Shown: in pieces, positions 47,267 to 57,780 of the stretch
How the letters are laid out: each line of letters opens with the position of its first letter
How positions within the stretch are numbered: position 1 is the stretch's first letter
NCBI RefSeq assembly: GCF_900096755.1
Contig: NZ_LT615227.1
Span: 584,457-648,456 of the forward strand
Length of the DNA stretch: 64,000 nucleotides
Direction: 5' to 3'
DNA from: Polynucleobacter necessarius
Lineage (GTDB): Bacteria; Pseudomonadota; Gammaproteobacteria; Burkholderiales; Burkholderiaceae
Notes under the pieces: model-generated
What the model saw: only the letters and a program-made list of their open reading frames with translations
Told to the model about the DNA's origin: nothing
The model's database searches: none
Made by a program: the position numbers and the translations under genes

Positions 47267-48133
47267 TTAATTCGCTCCGGGATATGCCCCGTTTTTTGCC
47301 ATACTCATCAGGCGAGCCACTCGCTCCTCAGTCGGCGGATGGGTTGAAAACAACTGGGCAAGGCCGCCCGCACTTAAGGGATTCAAAATCATCATTTGGG
47401 CAGTTTCAGGATGTTGCTCAACCGCCTGAAATGGGATGCCCTGAGCATAGTTATGAATTTTCTCTAGTGCATGCGCTAACGCCTCGGGATCTGAACTAAT
47501 TTCTGCTCCTCCGCGATCCGCTTCATATTCTCTTGCGCGTGAAATACTCATCTGAATCAAGCTAGCAGCAATCGGCGCCAGAATTGCCACCATCAAACTG
47601 GCTATTGGGTTGTTTGGTCTACCCTCAGAGTCACGCCCACCAAAAAACATCGCGAAGTTTGCTATTGCAGAGATAGCGCCAGCCATTGTGGCGGCGACAG
47701 TTGAAATTAAGATATCGCGATGCCGCACGTGCGCCAACTCGTGGGCCATCACACCGCGTAATTCGCGATTAGAGAGTATTTTCAAAATCCCAGTCGTGGC
47801 AGCGACCGATGCATTGTCTGGGTTGCGTCCTGTTGCAAAAGCATTGGGTGCATCCTCATCAATTAAAAATACTTTGGGCATTGGAAGGTCGGCCTTTTCG
47901 GAAAGCTCCTTAACAAGCCCATAGAACTGAGGCGCAGACCTCTCGTCGACCTGTTGAGCATTGGTCATTTTCAAGACCATCGTGTCTGAGAACCAGTAGC
48001 TGAAGAAGTTCATGCCAACAGCCATTAGCAATGCCATCAACATGCCCTGTTCGCCACCAAGCATCCCGCCGACCACAATAAATAAAGCGGTAATTGCGGC
48101 CATCAAAACAGCAGTCTTTGCAAAATTAAACAT
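47267..48133 (-). CDS. htpX: Membrane zinc metalloprotease HtpX
   Basis: The 288-residue protein has HELAH (about 131-135) as zinc site, hydrophobic segments at the N-terminus and flanking [16 protein letters not shown], and third ligand region [12 protein letters not shown]. It degrades misfolded inner-membrane proteins. ATG 48133 ([11 protein letters not shown]) is chosen since it is the family's N-terminus; the frame continues eight codons upstream into fmt. Confidence 0.95.
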   Translation of the reverse strand: MFNFAKTAVLMAAITALFIVVGGMLGGEQGMLMALLMAVGMNFFSYWFSDTMVLKMTNAQQVDERSAPQFYGLVKELSEKADLPMPKVFLIDEDAPNAFATGRNPDNASVAATTGILKILSNRELRGVMAHELAHVRHRDILISTVAATMAGAISAIANFAMFFGGRDSEGRPNNPIASLMVAILAPIAASLIQMSISRAREYEADRGGAEISSDPEALAHALEKIHNYAQGIPFQAVEQHPETAQMMILNPLSAGGLAQLFSTHPPTEERVARLMSMAKNGAYPGAN

Positions 48134-48135
48134 TT

Positions 48136-49134
48136 CTACTCCTTTGCATGAAAGCACAACAATTTTTCAGTGGGGGTCATAGACTGTATACATGTCTTGG
48201 CACTCATTCTTTTTCCGCCTGGCTTTTGCATTTCCAAAACCTCAATGACGCCATTACCAGATTGGACGTATACACCGTCCTCGCTAAAGCCCAATACTTC
48301 GCCTACGTTTGTGGTTTCGCTATAAAGGCCTGCTTTTGGAAGACGAGAATCCCAAAACTTGATTGACTGACCTTCGAGAGCGCTTGTTGCACCAGGAAAA
48401 GGATTAAACGCACGAATTCGAAAATCTATTTGGCTTGCACTTAAACGCCAATCGATTTCTGCCTCTGTTTTTAATATCTTTTCTGCGTAGGTAATGCCGA
48501 CTGTCGGCTGCGGCGTTCTGTTTAAGCTTTTGCCTTCTTGCAACTCTCGCAAAACATCCACAATTAATTTAGCGCCTAAATCTGACAGTCGATCGTGTAA
48601 GCTCTCACTCGTTTCTCCGGAGGCTATTTCAAGATCTGCGACTAAAACAGTGTCGCCAGTATCGAGCCCTGCGTCCATTTGCATGATGCAAACGCCGGTT
48701 TTGGCATCTCCTGCCTCAATCGCTCTTTGAATTGGGGCTGCACCGCGCCAACGCGGCAATAACGAAGCATGAATATTAAAGCTGCCATGTCTACCTGGCT
48801 TTTGCGCTATATCTAGAACCTCTTGAGGAAGAATTAAGCCATAAGCCACCACAACCATTGCATCAAATTCAATTTCAGAAAGCAGCCGATAGGTTTCTAA
48901 GGCTTGCGCCTTCTTTACAGGATCTGCATGATTGACTTTAAGTGTTTCTGGCTGCAATACAGGGATATGATTTTCTATTGCAAACTCTTTCACGGGGCTT
49001 GCTTGTAGGTGCCTTCCCCTGCCCGCACGCCGATCAGGCTGCGTAAGCGCCAAAACAATTTCGTGGCCCGCGCGATGAATTGCACGCATTGCTTGTGCAG
49101 CAAATTCTGGGGTACCAGCAAATACAATTTTCAT
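48136..49134 (-). CDS. fmt: Methionyl-tRNA formyltransferase
   Basis: The 332-residue enzyme formylates initiator Met-t[15 protein letters not shown] at the N-terminus, catalytic [20 protein letters not shown] (Asn, His) and MDAGLDTGD are all seen; C-terminal domain binds tRNA. It follows def by 8 bp, the classical def-fmt pair. Confidence 0.97.
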   Translation of the reverse strand: MKIVFAGTPEFAAQAMRAIHRAGHEIVLALTQPDRRAGRGRHLQASPVKEFAIENHIPVLQPETLKVNHADPVKKAQALETYRLLSEIEFDAMVVVAYGLILPQEVLDIAQKPGRHGSFNIHASLLPRWRGAAPIQRAIEAGDAKTGVCIMQMDAGLDTGDTVLVADLEIASGETSESLHDRLSDLGAKLIVDVLRELQEGKSLNRTPQPTVGITYAEKILKTEAEIDWRLSASQIDFRIRAFNPFPGATSALEGQSIKFWDSRLPKAGLYSETTNVGEVLGFSEDGVYVQSGNGVIEVLEMQKPGGKRMSAKTCIQSMTPTEKLLCFHAKE

Positions 49135-49142
49135 TGGGGCGC

Positions 49143-49658
49143 TTAGCGCTGACTCTCTAATTCTTTTGCGCGCTTCTTCATTTTTTGTGAAATACGACTG
49201 CGCTTGAGAATTGATAAATACTCAACAAACACTTTGCCCTGCAAATGGTCTAGCTCATGCTGCAAGCAAACCGCCAGAAGACCATCTGCATCTAACTCAA
49301 ATTCCTTGCCTTTAATGTCTAAAGCTTTTACTCGTATCTCGGAAGGTCGCTCAACCTCATCGTAGTAATCGGGCGCTGAAAGACATCCTTCACGCCAAGA
49401 TTTCTTTTCGGGGCTTGCCCAAATAATTTCTGGGTTGATAAAAACCATGAGCTCGTTTTGATCATCAGACACATCAATGACTACGATGCACTCATGTATA
49501 TCTACCTGAGTTGCAGCGAGGCCAACGCCCGGTGCCTCATACATAGTCTCTGCCATATCGGCGACTATTTTCTGAATGCGCTCATCCACTTGTGCCACAG
49601 GTTTGGCAACCTTGTGCAAGCGCGGGTCTGGATAACAAAGGACGGGTAATAAAGCCAT
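49143..49658 (-). CDS. def: Peptide deformylase
   Basis: The 171-residue metalloenzyme removes the formyl group from nascent proteins. Motifs [17 protein letters not shown] (metal Cys) and QHELDHLQG (two metal His and catalytic Glu) are present in order. First gene of the leftward def-fmt-htpX-rsmB run; divergent from the dprA remnant across 71 bp. Confidence 0.97.
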   Translation of the reverse strand: MALLPVLCYPDPRLHKVAKPVAQVDERIQKIVADMAETMYEAPGVGLAATQVDIHECIVVIDVSDDQNELMVFINPEIIWASPEKKSWREGCLSAPDYYDEVERPSEIRVKALDIKGKEFELDADGLLAVCLQHELDHLQGKVFVEYLSILKRSRISQKMKKRAKELESQR

Positions 49659-49729
49659 ATAAGAATTATCTAACAGAGCAATCCATCTGTCCTGATTGCT
49701 GCAATTTCCCTAAAGATCAAAATTGTTTG

Positions 49730-50409
49730 ATGCAGACAATAAAACCATCCGACCCGATCGTCAAAATTGCACGCGGGACCAAATATTACCCGGCGCGTTT
49801 AAATGATTTACATGACCCGCCCAGCAATCTATATATAAAAGGGGATGTCCACTTGCTGCGCCAGCCCATGATCGCCATCGTCGGCTCTCGAAACGCCAGC
49901 GCCGAAGGCCTACAAAACTCGAGTGTGCTGGCTAAGGCGCTAGCTCGGGCAGGCCTGCTTATCCTCTCTGGGATGGCAAAAGGGGTTGATGGCGCAGCCC
50001 ATAGAGCTTGTATTGAATTGGGGGTGAATCACTTCACGGGCGCCGTATTTGGGACGGGCGTTGATGTTATTTATCCCAGGGAACATGTTGGGCTAGCAAA
50101 AACAATTAGCCAGCAGGGGCTTTTGTTGTCTGAATTTCCTCCGGGAACTGGGGCCCAGCGCCTTCACTTTCCAAGGCGCAACAGAATCATTGCAGCCCTA
50201 GCCCTGGGTGTCGTGGTGGTTGAGGCCGCCGAAAAATCAGGCTCTCTTCTCTTATTACTGCGCGCCTAGCCGCAGACCTTGGAAGAGAGGTATTTGCAGT
50301 GCCCGGGTCTATTCAGAGCGCCAACTCAGGGGGTTGCCACCTACTTATTCAGCAGGGGGCAAAACTGGTCCGCGGGCTGGCGGACATTCTAGAAGACCTC
50401 CATTTATAG
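49730..50409 (+). pseudogene. dprA: DNA processing protein DprA, N-terminus missing and frameshifted
   Basis: The Rossmann core IAIVGSRNASAEG, GMAKGVDGAAHR and [27 protein letters not shown] is DprA, which loads RecA on ssDNA during natural transformation. After SGSL a tandem CTCTTCTCTT (50247-50256, a 5-bp duplication) shifts the frame; [19 protein letters not shown] continues in another frame to TAG 50409. In addition the product starts at KYYPARL; the usual ~100-residue N-terminal domain is absent. Two separate lesions make loss of competence likely. Confidence 0.88.
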
Positions 50410-50636
50410 GCAAAAACCGTGTTTAAAGGATCTTAAATGGGGTTTTGTAGAAAAATTAGGGGGTTTCTGGGGTCGCCTAAACCGGCTGAAATGTGGCTTT
50501 TTGGACTTTTCTTAATTTATCGGTTAATAATAAAAAAGGGGTAAGCAATAGACCAATTCCTGATTTGGTTTAAATTGTTCATCCTTTTTCCTTCCCTATT
50601 AAAAACATCATTTCAGGCTCAAATTTAGGCAAACGC
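50410..50636. other. Intergenic stretch between dprA remnant and topB
   Basis: About 225 bp, with homopolymer tracts (AAAAAA, GGGGG) and no conserved frame. In relatives a DUF494 (smg) gene often lies between dprA and topB; I could find no remnant of it here. Presumably contains the topB promoter. Confidence 0.4.
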
Positions 50637-53309
50637 GTGGCTAAAGCATCTACCAAAAGCAGCTCAAAGACCTCATCCGTGGACCACCCTAAGGCGCTCA
50701 TCATTGCCGAGAAGCCCTCGGTTGCAAACGATATCGCCAAAGCCTTGGGTGGCTTTACCAAATACGAGGACTATTTCGAGAGCGGCGACTTCCTAATTTC
50801 GTCAGCCGTTGGTCACCTTTTAGAAATCGCCGCCCCAGAAGAATATGACGTTAAGCGCGGTAAATGGTCTTTTGCCAATCTACCTGTTGTGCCGCCTTAT
50901 TTTGATTTGCGCCCTATCGCCAAGACCGAGTCTCGTCTTAAGGTTTTACAAAAACTCATTAAGCGTAAAGACGTTACTGCTTTAATTAATGCATGTGACG
51001 CGGGACGAGAAGGTGAGCTGATTTTCCGTTTAATTGCTCAGCACACCAAAGCATCGCAGTCCATTAAACGTCTTTGGTTGCAATCCATGACACCGGCCAC
51101 CATTAGAGAAGGCTTTACTAATCTGCGCTCTGATGAAGACATGCAGCCGCTAGCAGATGCAGCGCGTTGTCGCTCCGAAGCAGACTGGTTGGTTGGCATT
51201 AATGGCACCCGCGCCATGACTGCTTTTAATAGCAAGAGCGGTGGATTTTTTCTAACAACAGTTGGCCGCGTACAAACACCAACACTTTCAATTGTTGTCG
51301 AGCGAGAAGAATTAATTCGTAAATTTGTTTCTAAAGATTACTGGGAAGTTAAAGCTGAATTTATTGCTGCAGCCGGCATCTATGAAGGCCGCTGGTTTGA
51401 CCCGAAGTTTAAGAAAGATGCCGCCGAACCTGATGCCCGTGAGAATCGTCTCTGGAGCGAGGCTGCTGCACAAAGCATCGTTGCTGCATGCCGTGGAAAA
51501 AAAGCAACCGTAACTGAAGAAGCCAAGCCAGCGACGCAATTAGCGCCACAGCTATTTGACTTAACCAGCTTGCAACGCGAGGCAAACGCACGTTTTGGTT
51601 TCTCTGCAAAAAATACTTTAGGTCTCGCACAGGCCCTCTATGAGCGCCATAAAGTCTTGACCTATCCACGTACTGATGCCAAAGCGCTTCCCGAAGATTA
51701 TCTCGATACAGTGAAACAAACTATGGAGAATCTTGCGGAGCATTCGCAAGACTACCGCGCATTTGCTAAGCAAATTTTGCAAGGCGATCCAAAAGATCCG
51801 AAAGCAAAAGCGGGCTATGGCTGGGTAAAACCAAATAAGCGTATTTTTGATAATTCCAAAATTTCAGATCACTTTGCGATCATTCCAACCCTTGAGACAC
51901 CCAAGAGCTTAAGTGAGCCAGAAGCAAAACTTTACGACTTGGTGGTGCGCCGTTTCTTAGCGGTCTTTTATCCTGCGGCTGAATTCCGAGTTACAACCCG
52001 AATTACAGAGGCATCTGGACACCATTTCAAGACCGAGGGACGGGTGCTGGTAAATCCAGGCTGGCTCACAGTCTATGGCAAGTCTAACCAGGCCGATGAT
52101 GAGCTCGTGCCAGTACAAGAGGGTGAAAGCGTTCAGAACGAAGCTGTAGTGGCCGTACCCTTAAAAACTAAGCCTCCTGCACGCTATACCGAGGCGACCT
52201 TGCTGTCAGCCATGGAAAGTGCCGGCAAGTGGGTTGATGATGACGAAATGCGCGAGGCGATGGCAGAAAAAGGCCTGGGAACTCCTGCAACGCGCGCGGC
52301 CATTATTGAAGGTCTGCTAGCTGAAAAATATATTGTGCGTGAAGCGCGTGAACTTATCCCAACAGCAAAAGCATTTCAATTAATGACTTTGTTGCGCGGC
52401 TTAGATGTGGAAGAGTTAACCCGTCCTGACTTAACTGGCAGCTGGGAAAACAAACTCTCGCTCATTGAACAAGGCAAGATGAATCGCGACACCTTCATGC
52501 AAGAAATTGCACAGATGACGCAACGCATTGTGAAGCGCGCCAAGGAATATGACAGCGACACCATTCCCGGTGATTACGCAACGATGACCACGCCATGCCC
52601 ACACTGTAAGGGTCCGGTAAAGGAAAACTATCGTCGCTTTGCTTGCGAGAAGTGTGGATTTACGATTAGCAAAACACCTGGTGGGCGCGCCTTTGAATAC
52701 CCAGAGGTTGAAGAGTTGTTGCGCGAAAAATCCATCGGACCACTGCAAGGGTTCCGCAGCAAAATGGGGCGCCCATTTGCAGCAATCATTAAGTTAAGCG
52801 AAATACCGGAAGATGATGCTGACTATCCAAATGCAGGCTTCAAATTAGAGTTCGACTTTGGCAACACACAGGATGATGAATCCGAGGCCATTGATTTCAC
52901 GGGACGACTGGCTTTAGGCGCATGTCCTAAATGTTCCGGTGCAGTCTATGAAGATGGCATGCGCTATGTTTGCGAAAGCAACACGGGCCCGAGCAAATCG
53001 TGCGACTTTAAAACTGGCAAAGTCGTTTTACGGCAAGCGATTTCGCAAGAACAGGTTCAAAAGTTGTTAAAAGAAGGTAAGACTGATCTTTTAACCAACT
53101 TTAAGTCGAACCGCACTGGACATGGCTTTAAGGCTTACTTAGCGTTGGGTGCCGATGGAAAGATTGGCTTTGAATTTGAGGCCAAAGCACCCAAGGCTGC
53201 GGGCGCAGCTAAACCAGCAGCGAAGAAACGTGCTGGGGCAAGCGCCGCAACCAAGTCAGCAGCAAAACCTAAGCGCGCCAGCAAAACAAAATCATCCTCT
53301 AGCAGTTGA
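50637..53309 (+). CDS. topB: DNA topoisomerase III
   Basis: This 890-residue type IA topoisomerase decatenates DNA. The Toprim domain starts LIIAEKPSVANDIAKALGG and has DAGREGELIFRL (DxD/E metal site); active-site Tyr is in TYPRTDAKALPEDY; GRVQTPTLSIV is also conserved. Two C-terminal Cys4 zinc motifs are visible (CPHC...CEKC and CPKC...CESN-type). The last ~50 residues are Lys/Ala-rich. Start GTG at 50637. Longer than E. coli TopB because of these C-terminal additions. Confidence 0.94.
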   Translation: MAKASTKSSSKTSSVDHPKALIIAEKPSVANDIAKALGGFTKYEDYFESGDFLISSAVGHLLEIAAPEEYDVKRGKWSFANLPVVPPYFDLRPIAKTESRLKVLQKLIKRKDVTALINACDAGREGELIFRLIAQHTKASQSIKRLWLQSMTPATIREGFTNLRSDEDMQPLADAARCRSEADWLVGINGTRAMTAFNSKSGGFFLTTVGRVQTPTLSIVVEREELIRKFVSKDYWEVKAEFIAAAGIYEGRWFDPKFKKDAAEPDARENRLWSEAAAQSIVAACRGKKATVTEEAKPATQLAPQLFDLTSLQREANARFGFSAKNTLGLAQALYERHKVLTYPRTDAKALPEDYLDTVKQTMENLAEHSQDYRAFAKQILQGDPKDPKAKAGYGWVKPNKRIFDNSKISDHFAIIPTLETPKSLSEPEAKLYDLVVRRFLAVFYPAAEFRVTTRITEASGHHFKTEGRVLVNPGWLTVYGKSNQADDELVPVQEGESVQNEAVVAVPLKTKPPARYTEATLLSAMESAGKWVDDDEMREAMAEKGLGTPATRAAIIEGLLAEKYIVREARELIPTAKAFQLMTLLRGLDVEELTRPDLTGSWENKLSLIEQGKMNRDTFMQEIAQMTQRIVKRAKEYDSDTIPGDYATMTTPCPHCKGPVKENYRRFACEKCGFTISKTPGGRAFEYPEVEELLREKSIGPLQGFRSKMGRPFAAIIKLSEIPEDDADYPNAGFKLEFDFGNTQDDESEAIDFTGRLALGACPKCSGAVYEDGMRYVCESNTGPSKSCDFKTGKVVLRQAISQEQVQKLLKEGKTDLLTNFKSNRTGHGFKAYLALGADGKIGFEFEAKAPKAAGAAKPAAKKRAGASAATKSAAKPKRASKTKSSSSS

Positions 53310-53316
53310 GCTGTAA

Positions 53317-54359
53317 TTAACTTTGCCGCAAGCGCAGACCACAAAACGCCTCGCGATCCCAGGGCAGTAGCCAAGAAAATCCCTGGGCGCCAATGATTGG
53401 CAGGCGATCGCCAGCAACACATCGGACGCCTACAAACTCACCTTTTTTATGGAGCTCATCAAGCACGCCGCCCCCATAATTAACTAGGCCGTTGGCTTGT
53501 TCGCGATTAAATGCATCGCTGCTATCCCTAGGGGATAAGTCGTCTTCGCCCTCATCAAAACTAGAGCCAACAATCCACTGATAATCGCCACCCTCAAGCC
53601 GCTCCGCCGGAAAACAGTAGCCATCGCCAGAGATGCCTACTCTTGGCAATTTTTCTATCCATGAGCTATTTTTTTGAATCGAGAAAATACTTAACTGGCC
53701 CCGCACTGGCTTCAGCGGCAGGCGAACGCCAATGCTGCTCATCAAGGCCTTACTTTCAATTGCTGCGGCAACCACCAACTTATCTGCAGACAGAATATAT
53801 TCATTTTCTGAATTAAATAATTTCCACTTGCCACAGCACTCTCTTCTAATCGAGCAATGCGTGTATTGAACAAGCAGCTCAGTCCATCTTGAGGGCGCAA
53901 GAGATCATTGCTCGCCTCAAATAAATTTAAACTCGCACCTCGAGGCAACCAAGTTCCGCTCTGCGCAATGCCGCATTTTTCTTTGGCGTTTTGCGCATCT
54001 AAAGCAATCGCCATTTCTTCATCCAACCCAAGAGATTGAAGGTGGGCAGCAAGCTGGGCGTGATCAAAGGCTTTGTCTTTTTTGCTTGGCTGAAATATTC
54101 CATGCTGGCGCCAAGCCTTGCCCCATCTAGCTTCAGCCAACAAAAATGCAATGCGCGTTAAACGCAATAAACGTGGCGAATCCTTACCAATATGTGGGTG
54201 GGCAATTGCATATGCGTGACTAGAACAGGCTGTGGCGGGAGAGGATGCTGCGTCAACAATGCAGACTGATTTACCGCGATGAAGTAATTCATTGGCATTT
54301 GTGGCGCCACAAATGCCTGCCCCAATCACCACTATTTCATGGTGTTGGGGTTTGGTCAT
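53317..54359 (-). pseudogene. FAD-dependent oxidoreductase (MnmC C-domain-like), frameshifted
   Basis: The ATG at 54359 starts with a dinucleotide-binding fold VVIGAGICGATNANELLHRG and continues with SSHAYAIAHPHIGKDSPRLLRLTR, resembling the oxidase half of MnmC, which processes cmnm5U in tRNA. After ARLEES (near 53837) the frame is lost; KWKLFNSENEYILSADKLVVAAAIES resumes in another frame and reaches 53317 with GDRLPIIGAQG. One lost T or an AG duplication would explain it. The MnmC methyltransferase half is not adjacent. Confidence 0.8.
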
Positions 54360-54412
54360 TAAACTAATTTAAATAAAACGTTTTGTATTGCTAAGACTAT
54401 GCGCTGATGCAA

Positions 54413-56278
54413 TTAAGCATTTAAACGTTGTTCAATTTTGGAACGAGTCTCTTTCAACTCTTTTGGTAAACGATCGCCCAAATGATCAAACAACTCGGTG
54501 TGTAACTTCAACTCATTCTTCCAGTCATCAATTCCAACATTGATGGCTTTAGTGAAGCTCTCTGCTGAGTAGTCAAGACCACCCCAATGCATATCGGCGT
54601 ACTCTGGAGTAATACCAAACGGAGTTTCTTTGCCATTTGCCTTGCCTTCTGCACGATTCAAAATCCATGAGAGAACGCGCATGTTTTCACCGAAGCCAGG
54701 CCACACAAATTTGCCGTTCTCGTCTTTGCGGAACCAATTCACACAATAGATTTTTGGCAATACTGCGCCTTCAGCCTCAAGCTTCTTGCCAATATTGAGC
54801 CAGTGCTGGAAATAGTCGCTCATGTTGTAACCAGCAAATGCGATCATCGCAAATGGGTCACGACGTACAACGCCGATCTGGCCAGTAATTGCTGCGGTAG
54901 TTTCTGAGCCCAATGTTGCAGCCATGTAAACACCCTCAACCCAGTCACGCGCTTCGCTAACCAAAGGCACCGTGTTTGAACGACGACCGCCAAACAAGAA
55001 TGCATCAATTGGAACGCCCTCTGGATCATCCCATTTAGGATCAACTGCTGGGTTATTGGTTGCTGCCACCGTAAAGCGTGAGTTTGGATGTGCGGCTTTG
55101 CGTCCAGCAGCACCATCAGCTGGAGTCCAGTCTTTGCCTTGCCAATCAATCAAGTGTGCAGGAGGCGTGTCTGTCAAACCTTCCCACCAAACATCACCAT
55201 CATCCGTCAAGCCAACGTTAGTAAAGATAACGTCTTGATTCAAAGAGTCGATACAGTTTTGGTTGGTTTGACGATTTGTACCTGGAGCAACGCCAAAGTA
55301 ACCAGACTCTGGATTAATCGCAAATAAACGGGTCTTACCAGTCACGGCATCTTTACGTGGCTTGATCCATGCAATGTCGTCACCAATAGTGGTTACCTTC
55401 CAGCCATCAAAACCTTTTGGCGGAATCATCATGGAGAAATTAGTTTTGCCACAAGCAGACGGGAACGCAGCCGCGATGTGGTATTTCTTGCCTTCAGGTG
55501 AAGTCACGCCAAGGATCAACATATGTTCTGCTAACCAGCCTTGATCGCGGCCCATGTTAGAGGCAATGCGCAATGCAAAGCATTTTTTACCTAACAAAGC
55601 ATTGCCGCCGTAGCCCGAACCAAAAGACCAGATCTCACGAGTCTCTGGGTAATGAACGATGTACTTGTTCTTATTGTTTGGCCATGCAACGTCTTTTTCG
55701 CCAGCAGCCAAAGGCTTGCCAACAGTGTGGATACAAGGAACGAATTCGCCATCGGCACCCAACTGATCAATAACTGCCTTGCCCATGCGGGTCATGAGCT
55801 TCATATTGATTACAACGTATGGGCTATCGGATAACTCAACGCCGATGTGTGCAATTGGTGAGCCAATTGGGCCCATGGAGAATGGCGCTACATACATTGT
55901 TCTGCCGCGCATGCAACCATCAAACAAAGGCTGCAATATTGCGCGCATTTCGCTTGGCTCAACCCAGTTATTAGTCGGGCCTGCATCTTCTTTTTTGGCG
56001 GAGCAGATAAATGTACGGTCTTCGACGCGCGCCACATCCCCAGGATCAGAAAGCGCTAAAAATGAGTTTTTGCGCTTGGCTGGATTGAGGCGCTTGAAAA
56101 CACCTGCTGAAACCAACAGCTCGCAAAGCTCATCGTACTCAGCTTGGGAGCCATCACACCAACGAATTGCATCGGGCTTGGTAAGGGCGGCAACTTCACC
56201 TACCCACTCGATTAAACGCTTGTTTTTAACGTAAGCCGGCGCATTTACATTGATCTGGCCGCTGGTAGTTGAAGTCAT
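54413..56278 (-). CDS. pckG: Phosphoenolpyruvate carboxykinase (GTP)
   Basis: This 621-residue gluconeogenic enzyme converts oxaloacetate to PEP using GTP. P-loop [14 protein letters not shown] with the hyper-reactive Cys, metal-binding GDDIAWI, and [14 protein letters not shown] are typical of the GTP form. It indicates growth on organic acids rather than sugars, consistent with Polynucleobacter. Intact; ATG at 56278 with AAGGAAACG upstream. Confidence 0.97.
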   Translation of the reverse strand: MTSTTSGQINVNAPAYVKNKRLIEWVGEVAALTKPDAIRWCDGSQAEYDELCELLVSAGVFKRLNPAKRKNSFLALSDPGDVARVEDRTFICSAKKEDAGPTNNWVEPSEMRAILQPLFDGCMRGRTMYVAPFSMGPIGSPIAHIGVELSDSPYVVINMKLMTRMGKAVIDQLGADGEFVPCIHTVGKPLAAGEKDVAWPNNKNKYIVHYPETREIWSFGSGYGGNALLGKKCFALRIASNMGRDQGWLAEHMLILGVTSPEGKKYHIAAAFPSACGKTNFSMMIPPKGFDGWKVTTIGDDIAWIKPRKDAVTGKTRLFAINPESGYFGVAPGTNRQTNQNCIDSLNQDVIFTNVGLTDDGDVWWEGLTDTPPAHLIDWQGKDWTPADGAAGRKAAHPNSRFTVAATNNPAVDPKWDDPEGVPIDAFLFGGRRSNTVPLVSEARDWVEGVYMAATLGSETTAAITGQIGVVRRDPFAMIAFAGYNMSDYFQHWLNIGKKLEAEGAVLPKIYCVNWFRKDENGKFVWPGFGENMRVLSWILNRAEGKANGKETPFGITPEYADMHWGGLDYSAESFTKAINVGIDDWKNELKLHTELFDHLGDRLPKELKETRSKIEQRLNA

Positions 56279-56376
56279 ATGTTTCGTTTCCTTATGAAGA
56301 TTGAATTTTTTAATAATCCAATGATTTTAACATTTTGGGCAAATTTATACCTTCTGCCCTACACCGCACAAACCCT

Positions 56377-57741
56377 TTACTTGCCGATGCAGAATTGGCT
56401 GAAAATTTTGCCTAAAAGGTCGTCCGGAAGCAGCTTTCCAGTGATTTCTCCAAGGCGGCCCTGGGCCAAAGAGAGCTCTTCTGCAAATAACTCCAGCGAA
56501 TTGTTGCCATTTGCTGCGAATTCTTCGGATTTTGCAATATGTTCTGCGGCGCGCTCCAGGCAGTCTAAATGCCTTCTGCGAGCGATAATTGCGCCCTCTT
56601 GAGAGCCGCCCCAACCTGCGATTTCAAGGATTTTTTGCTTTAGGGCCTCAATTCCATCACCAGTTTTGGCTGAAATCAACAGGGCGTCTTTTAGCTCCGC
56701 TTTTGAGCCCTGATCAAGCAAATCTGCCTTGTTAAACACCTCCAATACAGAGCACTTGGATGGTAATGCTGCCAATATTTGCTCTTTTAGGTCATCCTGC
56801 CCCTGGTTTGAATGCGAGTCTGACAAGAAAATCACCAAGTCGGCCAAACGAATAGCCTCCCAGGACCGTTCAATGCCTTTTGCTTCAACCACATCAGCCG
56901 TTTCTCTCAGGCCGGCCGTATCGATGATGTGCATTGGCACGCCCTCTATCGAAATGCTTTCTTTTACGCGGTCACGAGTAGTTCCTGCAATGGGGGTAAC
57001 AATGGCCACCTCTTCACCTGCGAGCCTATTTAGCAGCGAGCTTTTTCCAACATTGGGAGCTCCAGCCAAAACCAGCTGTACGCCGTCGCGCAAAATTTTT
57101 CCTTGCTTAGCACCTTCGCGCAAGGCTTGTAGTTTTGCTTTCACAGCTGATAAGCGTTGTCTTGCCTGTGCGTTCTCTAGAAACTCAATTTCTTCTTCGG
57201 GGAAATCTAGAGTCGACTCAACCAGAATGCGTAATTGGGTAATTTCCTCAATAAGATCATTAATATCATTTGAAAACTCGCCCTGCAAAGAGCGCGCAGC
57301 TCCACGCACCGCAGCTTCGCTTTGCGCATCCATGAGGTCAGCAATTGCTTCTGCCTGGGCCAAATCAATTTTGTTATTGAGATAGGCGCGTAAAGTAAAT
57401 TCACCCGGCTCAGCAATTACCAGGCCTTCATCCTTGCCCAACTCCAAGCAGCGCTTCATTACCAACTCGAGGAGATGAGGGCCTCCATGACATTGAAGCT
57501 CTAAAACATCCTCGCCCGTAAAAGATGCAGGCGCAACAAAATGAATGGCAATTAGCTGGTCAATTGCTTGACCGGCAGCATCGCGCAAAGTAAGTAAGTT
57601 GGCTTGGCGTGGCGCAAGCTTTTTTTGGAACAGGGCCGCTGCAATAGCATTGAGATTTTGTCCGCTAATGCGGATAACGCCAACCCCGGCTTTGCCTGGG
57701 GCAGTAGCTACAGCAATGATGGGCAACTTTCCAGTCATCAT
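56377..57741 (-). CDS. mnmE: tRNA modification GTPase MnmE
   Basis: The 454-residue GTPase, with MnmG, adds cmnm5 to U34 of tRNAs. The N-terminal folate-binding domain (about 1-120), helical domain, G domain inserted at ~220-375 with GAPNVGKSSLLN (G1) and DTAGLRE (G3), and C-terminal CIGK motif are present. Last gene of the rpmH-rnpA-yidD-yidC-mnmE group. Confidence 0.97.
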   Translation of the reverse strand: MMTGKLPIIAVATAPGKAGVGVIRISGQNLNAIAAALFQKKLAPRQANLLTLRDAAGQAIDQLIAIHFVAPASFTGEDVLELQCHGGPHLLELVMKRCLELGKDEGLVIAEPGEFTLRAYLNNKIDLAQAEAIADLMDAQSEAAVRGAARSLQGEFSNDINDLIEEITQLRILVESTLDFPEEEIEFLENAQARQRLSAVKAKLQALREGAKQGKILRDGVQLVLAGAPNVGKSSLLNRLAGEEVAIVTPIAGTTRDRVKESISIEGVPMHIIDTAGLRETADVVEAKGIERSWEAIRLADLVIFLSDSHSNQGQDDLKEQILAALPSKCSVLEVFNKADLLDQGSKAELKDALLISAKTGDGIEALKQKILEIAGWGGSQEGAIIARRRHLDCLERAAEHIAKSEEFAANGNNSLELFAEELSLAQGRLGEITGKLLPDDLLGKIFSQFCIGK

Positions 57742-57780
57742 TGCTGTGCGTTTTCTATTGAGCTTGGATGCCGTGCTTAA

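Noticed and set aside
53135..53422. Ala/Leu-rich minus-strand frame at the topB end
   Set aside because: It is antisense to the Lys/Ala-rich tail of topoisomerase III and overlaps the broken oxidoreductase.
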